64,000 nt of DNA. It comes from Bradyrhizobium frederickii. GTDB lineage: Bacteria; Pseudomonadota; Alphaproteobacteria; Rhizobiales; Xanthobacteraceae. The position numbers were made by a program, and so were the translations under genes. Where the stretch lies: assembly GCF_004570865.1 (NCBI RefSeq), contig NZ_SPQS01000017.1:111001-175000 (forward strand), given 5' to 3'. Shown piece after piece: positions 9,775 to 18,726 of the stretch. A model generated the notes under the pieces. That model saw only the letters and a program-made list of their open reading frames with translations, was not told the origin of the DNA and did no database searches. The stretch's first letter is position 1. Every line of letters begins with the position of its first letter.

Positions 9775-10812
9775 TCATATCCAGCCCTGCAGCTCGCGCA
9801 ACACCAGGCTGCGGATCACGTCCATGCCGGGCTGGCTGTCGTTGAGGCAGGGAATCGCGGAAAACTGCTCACCGCCATTGTGCTTGAAGATCTCGGCGTT
9901 CTCCTGCGCAATCTCCTCCAGCGTTTCCAGGCAGTCGGCGGAAAAGCCCGGCGTCACCACCGCGATGCGGCGCACGCCTTCCTTCGCGAGCCGCTCCATG
10001 GTCTTGTCGGTATAGGGCTGAAGCCACTCGGCATTGCCGAAGCGCGACTGGAAGGTCAGCAGCAGCTTCGTCTCGTCCATGCCGAGCCGGCGGCGCAGCG
10101 CCTCGGTGGTGGCGATGCAGTGCTGCTGATAGGGATCGCCCTTCTCGACATAGGATTTCGGCATGCCGTGGAAGGACGCAACGATCAGCTCGGGCTTGAA
10201 CGGCAGGCTCGCCAGATGCGTCTCGATCGAGCTCGCGAGCGCCTCGATATAGGCCGCGTCCTCATAGTAAGGCGGCGTCACCCGCAGCGTCGGCTGGTTG
10301 CGCAGGCGCGCCAGCACACGGAACACTTCGTCGCAGACGGTCGCCGAGGTCGAGGCGGAGTATTGCGGATAGAGCGGCACCGCGAGGATACGCTCGCAGC
10401 CCTTCGCGATCAGCGCGTCGATGCCGGACTTGATCGAAGGATTGCCGTAGCGCATCGCCCAGTCCACCATAACGTGGGCACGGTCCGACAGTGCCGCGGC
10501 GAGCTTGTCGGCTTGCGACCGCGTGATGGTCTTCAGCGGCGATTCATTCTTCTCGGTGTTCCAGATCTTCTGGTAATCGAGCGCCTTGGTGCGGGGACGG
10601 CTGCGCAGGATGATGCCGTTCAGCACGGCTTTCCAGATCAGGCCCTGGTCCTCGATGACGCGGGCGTCACTGAGGAACTCCTTCAGATAGACCCGCACGC
10701 CCGGCGCGTCGGCGGTGTCGGGCGTGCCGAGATTGACCAGGAGCACGCCGACGCGCGGCAAGGCGGATTGGGCGGCTGGTTTTCCGGTCTCGATGGGGAC
10801 GACACTGGTCAT
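9775..10812 (-). CDS. hemH: Ferrochelatase
   Basis: Inserts Fe(II) into protoporphyrin IX, last step of haem synthesis. 345 residues from the ATG at 10812; a TTG further upstream extends the frame but is less likely. Diagnostic features are GVLLVNLGTPD at the start, the metal/porphyrin site ASFHGMPKSYVEKGDPY (catalytic His near 200), TFQSRFGNAEWLQPYT with the active-site Glu, and GFSADCLETLEEI near 290. Single gene, divergent from the MAPEG gene 82 bases away. No Irr or Fur site that I can recognise. Confidence 0.97.
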   Translation of the reverse strand: MTSVVPIETGKPAAQSALPRVGVLLVNLGTPDTADAPGVRVYLKEFLSDARVIEDQGLIWKAVLNGIILRSRPRTKALDYQKIWNTEKNESPLKTITRSQADKLAAALSDRAHVMVDWAMRYGNPSIKSGIDALIAKGCERILAVPLYPQYSASTSATVCDEVFRVLARLRNQPTLRVTPPYYEDAAYIEALASSIETHLASLPFKPELIVASFHGMPKSYVEKGDPYQQHCIATTEALRRRLGMDETKLLLTFQSRFGNAEWLQPYTDKTMERLAKEGVRRIAVVTPGFSADCLETLEEIAQENAEIFKHNGGEQFSAIPCLNDSQPGMDVIRSLVLRELQGWI

Positions 10813-10894
10813 GCCTGTGTGGGTCGCGCGTTGGTCCGAACTTGTCAAGATGAGGCCGATTTCGTTAGGGTCGCACCCAGGCCGAGGAACGACG

Positions 10895-11293
10895 ATGACA
10901 CTCGCGGAATGGTGCGTCTTTGGAGCGCTGCTGCTCTATCTGTCTACGATCGCCGCGGTCAAATGGATCAGGTTTCGGCGCTTCGACAATTCCCGGCCGC
11001 GGGACCCCGCCTTCTATGAGGACGCGCTGTCGCAGCGTGCGCTCGGCGCGCACCAGAATGGCATCGAGACCTTCCCGTTCTTCGCCTTTGCGGTGCTGCT
11101 CGCCGAATACCGGGATTCGCCGCAGCGCCTCGTCGACGAACTCGCGGCCCTCTTCCTCATCGTCCGCCTCGCCTATGTGCTGACCTATCTCGGCAACCGA
11201 CCGACGCTGCGCTCGATCCTCTGGAGCGTCGGCTTTGCGATCAATCTCGGGATCTTCTTCATGCCGGCCTTGAAGCGGTTCCTGCCGGTGTGA
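10895..11293 (+). CDS. MAPEG-family membrane protein
   Basis: 132 residues, four predicted membrane helices (LAEWCVFGALLLYLSTIAAV; FPFFAFAVLLAE; LVDELAALFLIVRLAYVLTY; ILWSVGFAINLGIFFMPAL). The pattern RALGAHQNGIETFPFFAFAVLLAE and RLAYVLTYLGNRPTLRS is the MAPEG signature (membrane-associated eicosanoid and glutathione metabolism family). The ATG at 10895 is preceded by GAGGAAC; the open frame starting earlier would overlap hemH. Function in bacteria is mostly unassigned. Confidence 0.9.
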   Translation: MTLAEWCVFGALLLYLSTIAAVKWIRFRRFDNSRPRDPAFYEDALSQRALGAHQNGIETFPFFAFAVLLAEYRDSPQRLVDELAALFLIVRLAYVLTYLGNRPTLRSILWSVGFAINLGIFFMPALKRFLPV

Positions 11294-11326
11294 GGTAATC
11301 TGTCGTGTCCCCGGACGACAGTTCGG

Positions 11327-12466
11327 CTAAAAACACGTGGTCCGCTCAGCCGCGATGTAGCCGAACAGCAGGCCCGCACCGAACAGCAGCACGACGCCGG
11401 CGGCGGCGAATTCGATGCCGCGCATGAACAGCGCGCCGCCGCCGTCGCGCCCGGCGCTGAGGCGCGCGGCGATGTCCTTGGCGGAGACGGCGACGACCGC
11501 GATCGCCGCGACCGTGATCGCGGTGCCAAGCCCCATCAGCAAGGTCGCGGCGATGCCGGCCCAGAACAGGCCCTGGGCCAGCGCGAACACCAGCACCAGG
11601 ATGGCGCCCGAACAGGGACGGATGCCGACGGTGAGGATCGCGGCAAAACCACGCCGCCATCCGCCGGGGCCGGAGAGCTCGCTCGGCGTGGGGCCGTGGG
11701 AATGGCCGCAATGCTCGTCATGGACATGGTCATGCCCGTGATGGGCATGGGCGTGCCCATGGCCGTGATCGTGGTGATGGTGATGGTGATGGTGATCATG
11801 GCCGTGACCGTGATGATCGTGAGCATCATGATGATGGTGATGATCATGATGGTGCGGCACGCCGGCGATCGCGGGCACCGGCTGGGCCGCCTGCAGCGCC
11901 CGGATGAAGGTGCGGCCCTTGACCCAGACGAGGCGCAGCCCGAACAGCGCGATCAGGGCGTAGCTCGCGATCTCGATCACCCCTTCCGCCTTGCACATAG
12001 TCTTCGCGGTCGCATTCAGAACCCAGGCCGAGATGCCGACGATGAGGATCGCCACCAGCGACTGCATCAGCGCCGAGGCAAACGACAGCGCGATGCCACG
12101 CCGCGCGGTCTCGCGGTTGGCGACGAGATAGGAGGCGATCACCGCCTTGCCGTGGCCGGGGCCGGCGGCGTGGAAGATGCCGTAGGCGAACGAGATGAAG
12201 AGCAGCGTCCATACCGCCGAGCCGTCGGATTTCGCGGCGCGGATCGTCGACGACATCTGCCGATAGAATTCCGATTGCTTTGCCAGCAGCCAGCCGATGA
12301 GGCCGCTGGCTTCGGGCTCGGCCGCCTGCGCCGGGCGCGGCGCGCCGAACGGATTCTGCGCAAGGAGATCGTGGAGCGCGGCATCGGCCACGCTGACCGC
12401 CAGCACGACGGCCGCGCCGGCGAGCAGCCCGCGCGCGAGCGGAGGGAGTTGCGGCTTCAAGGGCAA
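11327..12466 (-). CDS. NicO/RcnA-type nickel/cobalt membrane transporter
   Basis: 379 residues, six or more membrane helices. Conserved motifs FAYGIFHAAGPGHGKAVIASYLVA (about 100-120) and GIRPCSGAILVLVFALAQGLFWAG (about 285) mark the NicO family of Ni/Co transporters. Between them a cytoplasmic or periplasmic loop (about 205-260) is extremely His/Asp rich (over 25 His), a metal-binding loop as in RcnA. The start overlaps the preceding DUF1007 gene by 10 bases. With DUF1007 it probably forms a metal efflux or uptake unit; direction cannot be told from sequence. Confidence 0.9.
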   Translation of the reverse strand: MPLKPQLPPLARGLLAGAAVVLAVSVADAALHDLLAQNPFGAPRPAQAAEPEASGLIGWLLAKQSEFYRQMSSTIRAAKSDGSAVWTLLFISFAYGIFHAAGPGHGKAVIASYLVANRETARRGIALSFASALMQSLVAILIVGISAWVLNATAKTMCKAEGVIEIASYALIALFGLRLVWVKGRTFIRALQAAQPVPAIAGVPHHHDHHHHHDAHDHHGHGHDHHHHHHHHDHGHGHAHAHHGHDHVHDEHCGHSHGPTPSELSGPGGWRRGFAAILTVGIRPCSGAILVLVFALAQGLFWAGIAATLLMGLGTAITVAAIAVVAVSAKDIAARLSAGRDGGGALFMRGIEFAAAGVVLLFGAGLLFGYIAAERTTCF

Positions 12467-13098
12467 TCCACCGTGATCTTGTTGGCGAACATCATGCCGA
12501 AATTGGTGTTCTCGCCGTTCATGAAGGTCTGCTCGTTGAGCTTCTGCGCGGTCGCGGTGCCGTCGCTCGGCCGGTCAAGCTTCATCTGGCAGCCGGCGGG
12601 CGCGCCGACCAGCTTGACCGGATGGTCCTTGGCCATCTGGAAATCGATGAAGAACGAGCGGTCGAACACTTCGAGCACCAGCTGCCTGGGCTTGACCGGA
12701 TTCTTCAGCGGCAGCGTGAAGTGCAGGGTCAGCACGGTGTCCTTGTAGTCGAGGAAGTAGTCGACCGGCTCCTGGAAACGTTCCTTCTTGCCGTCGGCTC
12801 GCGCGAAGGTGAAGTAGGCATATTCCTTCAGCGACTCGACATTGGTCTGCGCCAGCGGCACGAGCTCCTCGCGGGTATAGGCGCCCTTGGTTTTGCTCTC
12901 GAGCCCCTGCACCGCATAGGCCGAGAACATGTCGTCAAAGGTCCAGGCGTGACGGACGCCGGTGATCGTGCCGTCCGCAGCATAAAGCAGCTCGCTGGTG
13001 GCGGTGATCCAGACATGCGGATGCGCGCTCGCCGCGCCCGCGGCGAGCGACAGGCCAGCGGCGAGCAGCAGTCCAAACAGACGGCGCATCGTGCCCAT
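12457..13098 (-). CDS. DUF1007 periplasmic protein
   Basis: 213 residues with a signal peptide (LFGLLLAAGLSLAAGAASAHPH, cleavage near A25) exposing an N-terminal HPHVWI metal-binding-like motif. DUF1007 proteins are routinely encoded beside NicO nickel/cobalt transporters and are thought to act as periplasmic partners. Later motif HAWTFDDMFSAYAVQGL is typical of the family. The ATG overlaps the stop of the M3 peptidase (TGATG), so the three genes are translationally coupled. Confidence 0.9.
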   Translation of the reverse strand: MGTMRRLFGLLLAAGLSLAAGAASAHPHVWITATSELLYAADGTITGVRHAWTFDDMFSAYAVQGLESKTKGAYTREELVPLAQTNVESLKEYAYFTFARADGKKERFQEPVDYFLDYKDTVLTLHFTLPLKNPVKPRQLVLEVFDRSFFIDFQMAKDHPVKLVGAPAGCQMKLDRPSDGTATAQKLNEQTFMNGENTNFGMMFANKITVDCP

Positions 13099-15179
13099 CA
13101 GGCAGCCTCGGCGTTGTCGAGCAGGCCCCGCCGGCGCAGCAGCGCATCGGGTTCCGGCGGGCGGCCGCGGAAGGCCTCATAGGCGGCTTCCGGATCGACC
13201 GATCCGCCCGAGGCGTAGATGTCATCGTGGAGGCGTTTTGCCACGGCGGGATCGAAGATGTCCCCGGCCTCCTCAAACGCGCCGAAGGCGTCGGCGTCCA
13301 TCACCTCCGACCACATGTAGCTGTAATAGCCGGCGGCATAATGGTCGCCGGTGAAGATGTGGCCGAACTGCGTGGGACGGTGACGCAGCGCGATCTCTTC
13401 GGGCATGCCGATCTTCGCCAGCTCCTGCTTTTCGAAAGCACGGACATCCTGCGCGGCAGCGGCCGGCTGGGTGTGGAATTCGAGGTCGATCAGCGCCGAG
13501 GAGACGAACTCGACGGTGGCAAAGCCCTGGTTGAATTTGCGCGCGGCAAGGAAACGCTGGAGCAGGTCGTCCGGCAGCGGCTCGCCGGTCCGGTAGTGGC
13601 GGGCGAACTTCTGCAGCACCTCGGGCCGCTCCTGCCAGTGCTCGTAGAGCTGGGACGGCAACTCGACGAAGTCGGTGAACACGGATGTGCCCGACAGCGA
13701 CGGATAGGTCACGTTGGAGAGCATGCCGTGCAGGCCGTGGCCGAACTCGTGGAACAGGGTGCGGGCATCGTCGGGCGACAGCAGCGAGGGCTCGCCGTCG
13801 GCGCCCTTGGCGAAGTTGCAGATGTTGAGAACCAGCGGCGCGACGTCGCCGTCGAGCTTCTGCTGGTCGCGCAGCGAGGTCATCCAGGCGCCGGAGCGCT
13901 TCGACGGGCGCGCGAAGTAGTCGCCGTAGAACAGCGCCTTGTGCTTGCCGTCCCTGTCCTTCATCTCCCAGACCCGGACGTCGGGGTGCCAGACCGGAAC
14001 GTCCTTGCGCTCCTCGAAGGTGACGCCGAACAGCCGCGTGGCGCAGTCGAAGGCGGCGGCGATCATGTTGTCGAGCGCGAGGTATGGCTTGATCGCGGAA
14101 TCGTCGAAATTGGCGCGCTGAAGGCGCAGCTTTTCGGCATAGAAGCGCCAGTCCCAGGGGGCGAGCTTGAAATTGCCGCCCTCCGCCGTGATCAGCGCCT
14201 GCATCTCGTCGCGATCGGCAAGCGCCCGGGCACGCGCCGGCTTCCAGACCCGCTCCAACAGGCCCCGCACCGCGTCCGGCGTCTTGGCCATGGAATCCTC
14301 GAGCCGGTAGGCAGCATAGGTCGGATAGCCCAGGAGGTTCGCGCTCTCCTCGCGCAGCTTCAGGATCTCGACGATGGTTTCGTTGTTGTCGTTAGCATTG
14401 CCATTGTCGCCGCGGGCGATGAAGGCCTTGTAGACCTTCTCGCGCAGGTCGCGCCGGGCCGAGCTCTTCAGGAACTGCTCGACCGAGGAACGCGACAGCG
14501 TGACGATGGCCTTGCCGTCCATCCCGCGCTCTTCCGCCGCAGCCTTGGCGGCGGCGACAAAGCTCTCCGGCAGGCCCTGGCGGTCGGCCTCGCCCAACTC
14601 CATGACCCAGTCCTGCTCGTCGCCGAGCAGATGATGGCTGAAGCCGGTGCCAAGCTGGGCGAGCCTCTCGTTGATCTCGGCCATCCGGGTCTTGGCCTCC
14701 TCGGACAGGCCGGCGCCGGCGCGGTGGAAGCGGGTATAGGTGCGCTCCAAGAGGCGGAGCTGCTCGGGCGAAAGACCGAGATCGGCGCGGTTCTCGTGCA
14801 GCTGGGCGATGCGACCAAACAGCACGGCGTTCATCATGATCGGATTCCAGTGCCGCGCCATCCGCAAGGAGACATCCTTGTCGATCTCCAGGATGGCCGG
14901 ATTGGAATTCGCCGAGACCAGATCGTAGAACACCGCCGCGACCTTGCTCAGCAGCTTGCCCGAGCGCTCCAGCGCCGTGATGGTGTTGGCGAAGTCGGGC
15001 GCGGCGGGATCATTGGTGATCGCCGCGATCTCGGCGGAGTGGTCGGCGAAGGCCTGCTCGAACGCCGGCAGGAAGTGCTCCGGCTTGATCTCGTCGAAGG
15101 GCGGGGTCGCAAACGGCGTCACCCAGGCCTTCAGCAGCGGATTGGTCTCGGAGTCCGTAATTTGGCGGGGGTCTGACAT
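13098..15179 (-). CDS. M3-family oligopeptidase (Dcp / oligopeptidase A type)
   Basis: Cytoplasmic zinc metallopeptidase of 693 residues that trims short peptides. The zinc site HEFGHGLH lies near residue 470 with the downstream acidic ligand in the following helix (SVFTDFVELPSQLYEHW). N-terminal helical part NPLLKAWVTPFATPPFDEIKPEHFLPAFEQA is typical of the family. First gene of a coupled set with DUF1007 and NicO. Whether this is A-type (OpdA) or Dcp cannot be settled by eye. Confidence 0.94.
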   Translation of the reverse strand: MSDPRQITDSETNPLLKAWVTPFATPPFDEIKPEHFLPAFEQAFADHSAEIAAITNDPAAPDFANTITALERSGKLLSKVAAVFYDLVSANSNPAILEIDKDVSLRMARHWNPIMMNAVLFGRIAQLHENRADLGLSPEQLRLLERTYTRFHRAGAGLSEEAKTRMAEINERLAQLGTGFSHHLLGDEQDWVMELGEADRQGLPESFVAAAKAAAEERGMDGKAIVTLSRSSVEQFLKSSARRDLREKVYKAFIARGDNGNANDNNETIVEILKLREESANLLGYPTYAAYRLEDSMAKTPDAVRGLLERVWKPARARALADRDEMQALITAEGGNFKLAPWDWRFYAEKLRLQRANFDDSAIKPYLALDNMIAAAFDCATRLFGVTFEERKDVPVWHPDVRVWEMKDRDGKHKALFYGDYFARPSKRSGAWMTSLRDQQKLDGDVAPLVLNICNFAKGADGEPSLLSPDDARTLFHEFGHGLHGMLSNVTYPSLSGTSVFTDFVELPSQLYEHWQERPEVLQKFARHYRTGEPLPDDLLQRFLAARKFNQGFATVEFVSSALIDLEFHTQPAAAAQDVRAFEKQELAKIGMPEEIALRHRPTQFGHIFTGDHYAAGYYSYMWSEVMDADAFGAFEEAGDIFDPAVAKRLHDDIYASGGSVDPEAAYEAFRGRPPEPDALLRRRGLLDNAEAA

Positions 15180-15319
15180 TGCAAGTCCCGGTTTTCATGG
15201 CTCGATTGTTGCGGCCAGCTATAGCACGCGATGGGGCTTTTTTGGGCCATTTGGCCTTGCTCCCGGCCGCCTTTTCGGGGAGATTGCGGCCCTCGATGGA
15301 CCACGGACCCCCTAAGCTC

Positions 15320-15574
15320 ATGAACGCGCCTTCCTCGTCTTCCCGTCAGATCGTCTGGCCCAGCGTCATCACCGTCATCAGCGCCGCCATCCTGATCGGC
15401 GCCGAAGTGTTCGGCGCGGCGTTCGCCGGCGGATGGGCGCTCGCGATCCTGTTCGGGCTCGGCGACCAGGGCGCGCACATCCTCCAGGCCGTGCTGTTTG
15501 CACTCGGCGTGCTCGTGATGACCGCCTTCATCCGCGCGGCTCAGCGCGTCGAGCCCTTCACGAAGCGCGGCTGA
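15320..15574 (+). CDS. Small two-helix membrane protein
   Basis: 84 residues from the ATG at 15320 (MNAPSSSSRQIVWPS). Two membrane helices: VITVISAAILIGAEVFGAAFAGGWALAILFGL and GAHILQAVLFALGVLVMTAFI. No recognised family. An ATG at 15296 in frame is an alternative; neither has a clear Shine-Dalgarno. Divergent from the peptidase gene. Conserved-looking composition supports a real gene, function unknown. Confidence 0.65.
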   Translation: MNAPSSSSRQIVWPSVITVISAAILIGAEVFGAAFAGGWALAILFGLGDQGAHILQAVLFALGVLVMTAFIRAAQRVEPFTKRG

Positions 15575-15702
15575 CGCCTCTCGCGCGCGCGAGAGACGCG
15601 CGCGCTGCCACAGAAACTTAACGCCCGTTCATCTTCCGCGTCGCTCGCGCAACACCGCGCAAGCAGATGTTAGGCAATTCTGTCCGCAGCCTAAAAAAAT
15701 TC

Positions 15703-15730
15703 TTGCGAAGGCGAGTCAAAACACTTATGT
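15703..15730 (+). promoter_or_regulatory. Candidate promoter of the polyamine leader
   Basis: TTGCGA (15703-15708), 16-base spacer, TTATGT (15725-15730). This is the most sigma-70-like pair upstream of the leader, placing the 5' end near 15737, at the start of the structured region. Confidence 0.4.
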
Positions 15731-15736
15731 GCGGAC

Positions 15737-16264
15737 TTGCCCAATTTCGCACGTGCCTGTGGTCGTGTGTCAGTCGGTAGGTATCCGGACAAGAGGCCGG
15801 ACAGCCGCCAAGGGGTGAAGAAGCCGAGGGGCTCTTCGGAAGTGCGGAAGTCGGAAGGCCAAGGTCGCAAGGCTCGAAGGTCAGACGACAAAGCAAACCC
15901 GGAGTGCCCAGCATCTCTCTCAAAGAGATGCCTTGTCGAAGGTGACTTCGCTCTTTGCAACCGTGACTGGCAGCCGGAGGCGAACCGGCGCACCCCGCTC
16001 TCAACGGGGGACGCGACTTAAAGCAACGACGGATCGGGCTTTTTTGGTCTCTACCGGCAGTCCAACGCCGGCGCGGGCTACTGAAAAGGCTTGTCCTTCA
16101 TTGCCAGGTGTGCGGGCGGGAACACTCCCAACCAATCCACGGCAGCACAGTCTGGTTTGAGTCTTTTGGCTTCGTCGCGCCTCCATCGCGCGATCCGGCC
16201 AGAGCACTCTTATCCGACGTCATGTTTTGAACGGGCCCGTCGCTGGGCCGTTTGGGAGAGTGCC
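15737..16264 (+). ncRNA. speF-type 5' leader of the decarboxylase gene
   Basis: About 530 bases without a convincing gene, dense in stems: CCGG-N8-CCGG near 15787, GAAG/CTTC around AAGCC/GGCT near 15820, a perfect GCATCTCT-CTCAA-AGAGATGC hairpin (15911-15931), GGGA-ACAC-TCCC near 16119, and a near-perfect AACGGGCCC/GGGCCGTT stem (16230-16252) that abuts the GGGAGAG ribosome-binding site. Alphaproteobacterial ornithine decarboxylase genes are known to carry the conserved speF leader motif of this size and position. Assignment rests on gene context and structure, not on a covariance search. Confidence 0.65.
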
Positions 16265-17407
16265 ATGACCGAACGTATCCAGGAATTCCTGCGCAACCGG
16301 CGCAAGGATGGCCTCGACACCGAGCCGTGCCTCGTCGTCGACCTCGAGGTCGTGCGCGACAATTACCAGAGCTTCGCCAAGGCGCTGCCCGACAGCCGCG
16401 TGTTCTATGCCGTCAAGGCAAACCCGGCGCCGGAAGTGCTGGCCCTGCTCGCCTCCATGGGCTCCTGCTTTGACACCGCGACGGTTGCCGAGATCGAGAT
16501 GGCGCTGGCCGCGGGTGCGACGCCCGACCGCATCTCCTTCGGCAACACGATCAAGAAGGAGCGCGACATCGCGCGCGCCTTCGCGCTCGGCATTCGCCTG
16601 TTCGCGGTCGATTGCGCCGCCGAGGTCGAGAAGGTCGCCCGTGCCGCACCCGGCGCGAAGGTGTTCTGCCGCATCCTCTATGACTGCGCCGGCGCCGAAT
16701 GGCCGCTGTCGCGCAAGTTCGGCTGCGACCCGGAGATGGCGGTCGAGGTGCTCGACCTCGCCAAGCGCCTCCGGCTGGAGCCGTGCGGCATCTCCTTCCA
16801 TGTCGGCTCGCAGCAGCGCAAAGTGAAGGCGTGGGACCGTGCGCTGGCGATGGCCTCGCAGGTGTTCCGCGACTGCGCCGAGCGCGGCATCAACCTGACC
16901 ATGGTCAACATGGGCGGCGGTTTCCCGACCAAGTACCTGAAGGACGTGCCGCCGGTCGTGACCTACGGCCGCTCGATCTTCCGCGCGCTGCGCAAGCACT
17001 TCGGCAACCAGATTCCGGAGACCATCATCGAGCCGGGCCGCGGCATGGTGGGCAATGCCGGCATCATCGAGTCCGAGGTCGTGCTCATCTCGAAGAAGAG
17101 CGACGAGGACGAGGTGCGCTGGGTGTATCTCGACATCGGCAAGTTCGGCGGTCTCGCCGAGACCATGGACGAGTCGATCCGCTACGCCATCCGCACCCGT
17201 CACGACGGCGCGGACATGACGCCTTGCGTGCTGGCGGGGCCGACCTGCGACAGCGCCGACGTGCTGTACGAGAAGAACCCCTATCCGCTCCCGGTCACGC
17301 TCGAGATCGGCGACAAGGTTCTGATCGAGGGCACCGGGGCCTATACGTCGACCTACTCGTCGGTGGCCTTCAACGGCATCCCGCCGCTGAAGACGTACCA
17401 CATCTGA
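16265..17407 (+). CDS. Ornithine/lysine decarboxylase, fold-type III
   Basis: PLP enzyme of the alanine-racemase fold that decarboxylates ornithine (and perhaps lysine) to putrescine (cadaverine). 380 residues. PLP lysine in VFYAVKANP (K51), GMGGF-like NMGGGFPTKY near 220, EPGRGMVGNAG near 258, and the active-site Cys in GPTCDSADVLYE near 325. The ATG at 16265 has GGGAGAG before it; the frame upstream lies in the leader and is not coding. First gene of the polyamine set that ends with homospermidine synthase. Confidence 0.95.
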   Translation: MTERIQEFLRNRRKDGLDTEPCLVVDLEVVRDNYQSFAKALPDSRVFYAVKANPAPEVLALLASMGSCFDTATVAEIEMALAAGATPDRISFGNTIKKERDIARAFALGIRLFAVDCAAEVEKVARAAPGAKVFCRILYDCAGAEWPLSRKFGCDPEMAVEVLDLAKRLRLEPCGISFHVGSQQRKVKAWDRALAMASQVFRDCAERGINLTMVNMGGGFPTKYLKDVPPVVTYGRSIFRALRKHFGNQIPETIIEPGRGMVGNAGIIESEVVLISKKSDEDEVRWVYLDIGKFGGLAETMDESIRYAIRTRHDGADMTPCVLAGPTCDSADVLYEKNPYPLPVTLEIGDKVLIEGTGAYTSTYSSVAFNGIPPLKTYHI

Positions 17408-17438
17408 TCCGCCTCTTTGTCTGAGGCCTGACGAACCC

Positions 17439-17460
17439 GGGAGCCGGCTTGCCGGCTCCC
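17439..17460 (+). terminator. Hairpin after the decarboxylase gene
   Basis: Perfect 9-bp stem GGGAGCCGG / CCGGCTCCC with loop CTTG, 31 bases past the stop. It lacks a proper U tract (followed by TCCTC), so it may attenuate rather than fully terminate before the GNAT gene. Confidence 0.6.
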
Positions 17461-17539
17461 TCCTCAACATCTCGATTTCTGACGACGTCTTGGACCGGCG
17501 TGCTGCCCGCACGTCCGTTCAAGCGGGGACTGGTGCGCC

Positions 17540-18127
17540 ATGACTGCTTTTCGGAAGCCACAGATCGCCCTCACCTCGAAAGCCGCTCCGTTTGCGATCC
17601 GCAGCGAGCGTGCTGTCGACGTCGCCGCCCGTGAGGCGCTGCTCGATGCCAGCTTTGGCGAGGACCGCCATGGCCGCACCTGCCAGCGCCTGCGCGACGG
17701 ACGCGCGCCTGCCGCAGGCCTCGCCCTGTCGGCCGTGCGCGAGGGCAAGCTCGTGGGAACCGTGCGGCTGTGGCACGTCAGCGCCGGAGGCAGGCCCGCT
17801 CTGGTCCTCGGACCGCTGGCGGTCGATCCTGCCTGCCGCGAGCTCGGGATTGGCGCCGCGCTGATGCATCAAGCGCTGGCCGCCGCCCGGGCGCGCGGGC
17901 ATGAAGCCGTGATCCTGCTCGGCGATGCCTCCTATTACGCCCGCTTCGGCTTCTCGGCGGAGAAGACGGCTGGGCTTTCGCTGCCCGGCCCGTTCGAACG
18001 CGACCGCCTGCTGGCGATCGAATTCACCGATGGCGCCCTGGACGGCGCCGAGGGGATGATCGTCCCGACCGGTTCGGCCCTGCCCAAACGGAGGTCGGTT
18101 CGCGCACCTGCGGCGCGCGCGGCCTGA
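17540..18127 (+). CDS. GNAT-family N-acetyltransferase
   Basis: 195 residues. Acetyl-CoA site LVLGPLAVDPACRELGIGAALMHQALAAARARGHEAVILLGDASYYARFGF (about 95-140) fits the YhbS-like branch of GNAT enzymes. It lies between the ornithine decarboxylase and RidA/homospermidine synthase genes on the same strand, so a polyamine or polyamine-precursor substrate is possible but unproven. The C-terminal tail is Arg/Ala rich. Confidence 0.88.
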   Translation: MTAFRKPQIALTSKAAPFAIRSERAVDVAAREALLDASFGEDRHGRTCQRLRDGRAPAAGLALSAVREGKLVGTVRLWHVSAGGRPALVLGPLAVDPACRELGIGAALMHQALAAARARGHEAVILLGDASYYARFGFSAEKTAGLSLPGPFERDRLLAIEFTDGALDGAEGMIVPTGSALPKRRSVRAPAARAA

Positions 18128-18180
18128 GGGATCGCTTTCATCGCGGCGACCCGAGCCGCACTGAGCGGCAACGCCCGGCC

Positions 18181-18221
18181 GCGCCTGCGTCACGCCCGCT
18201 CCTTTGGGGTTGCGCAGGCGC
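18181..18221. other. Inverted repeat before the RidA gene
   Basis: GCGCCTGCG (18181-18189) pairs perfectly with CGCAGGCGC (18213-18221) across a 23-base loop, 51 bases before the RidA start. Could be a weak terminator of the GNAT message or a leader structure. Confidence 0.4.
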
Positions 18222-18272
18222 CAGAAACGCCCTTTAACCCCGCGAAACATCCTTCAGTCGAGGCCCCAAACC

Positions 18273-18662
18273 ATGCCCCGTCGCCTGATCTCCACCGGCT
18301 CTCCGCTCGAGAAGACCGTCGGCTACAGCCGCGCCGTGATCGACGGCGATTTCGCCTTCGTCGCGGGAACCACCGGCTATGACTACAGCACGATGACGAT
18401 GCCGGCCGACGTCACGAGCCAGTCACGCAACTGCTTCAAGACCATCGCAGCCGCCCTGAAGGAGGGCGGTTTCGAGATGGCAGATATCGTCCGTGCGACC
18501 TACTACGTCACCAACACCAACTACATCGATGCCCACTTCGCCGTCTGCGGCGAGGTCCTCGGCGACATCAGGCCGGCCGCGACCTTGCTGGTCGTCAGCG
18601 CCCTCGCCAAGCCCGAGATGAAGGTCGAGATCGAAGTCACCGCCAAGCGCCACAGCGCCTGA
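18273..18662 (+). CDS. RidA/YjgF/YER057c-family protein
   Basis: 129 residues starting MPRRLISTGSPLEKTVGYSRAVIDGDFAFVAGTTGYD. RidA proteins hydrolyse reactive enamine/imine intermediates released by PLP enzymes. Here FVAGTTG, the helix TSQSRNCFKTIAAAL, and the C-terminal block TLLVVSALAKPEMKVEIEVTA fit, although the strict RidA Arg-x-x motif region reads RPAATLLVVS. It sits in the polyamine cluster between GNAT and homospermidine synthase, downstream of a PLP decarboxylase, which suits a clean-up role. Confidence 0.9.
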   Translation: MPRRLISTGSPLEKTVGYSRAVIDGDFAFVAGTTGYDYSTMTMPADVTSQSRNCFKTIAAALKEGGFEMADIVRATYYVTNTNYIDAHFAVCGEVLGDIRPAATLLVVSALAKPEMKVEIEVTAKRHSA

Positions 18663-18726
18663 CAAGCGCTGCAGCGCCTGATCCACCCACCCTTTGCCTG
18701 CCAGCACGTTCCGGAGAAACCGTCCT

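Noticed and set aside
13227..15176. 649-residue open frame antisense to the M3 peptidase
   Set aside because: Shadow of a certain gene; Arg/Gly/Leu-rich with no motif.
15737..16160. Small open frames (94 and 75 residues) in the polyamine leader
   Set aside because: Arg/Lys-rich without start signals, overlapping stem structures; better explained as structured RNA, though a regulatory leader peptide cannot be excluded.
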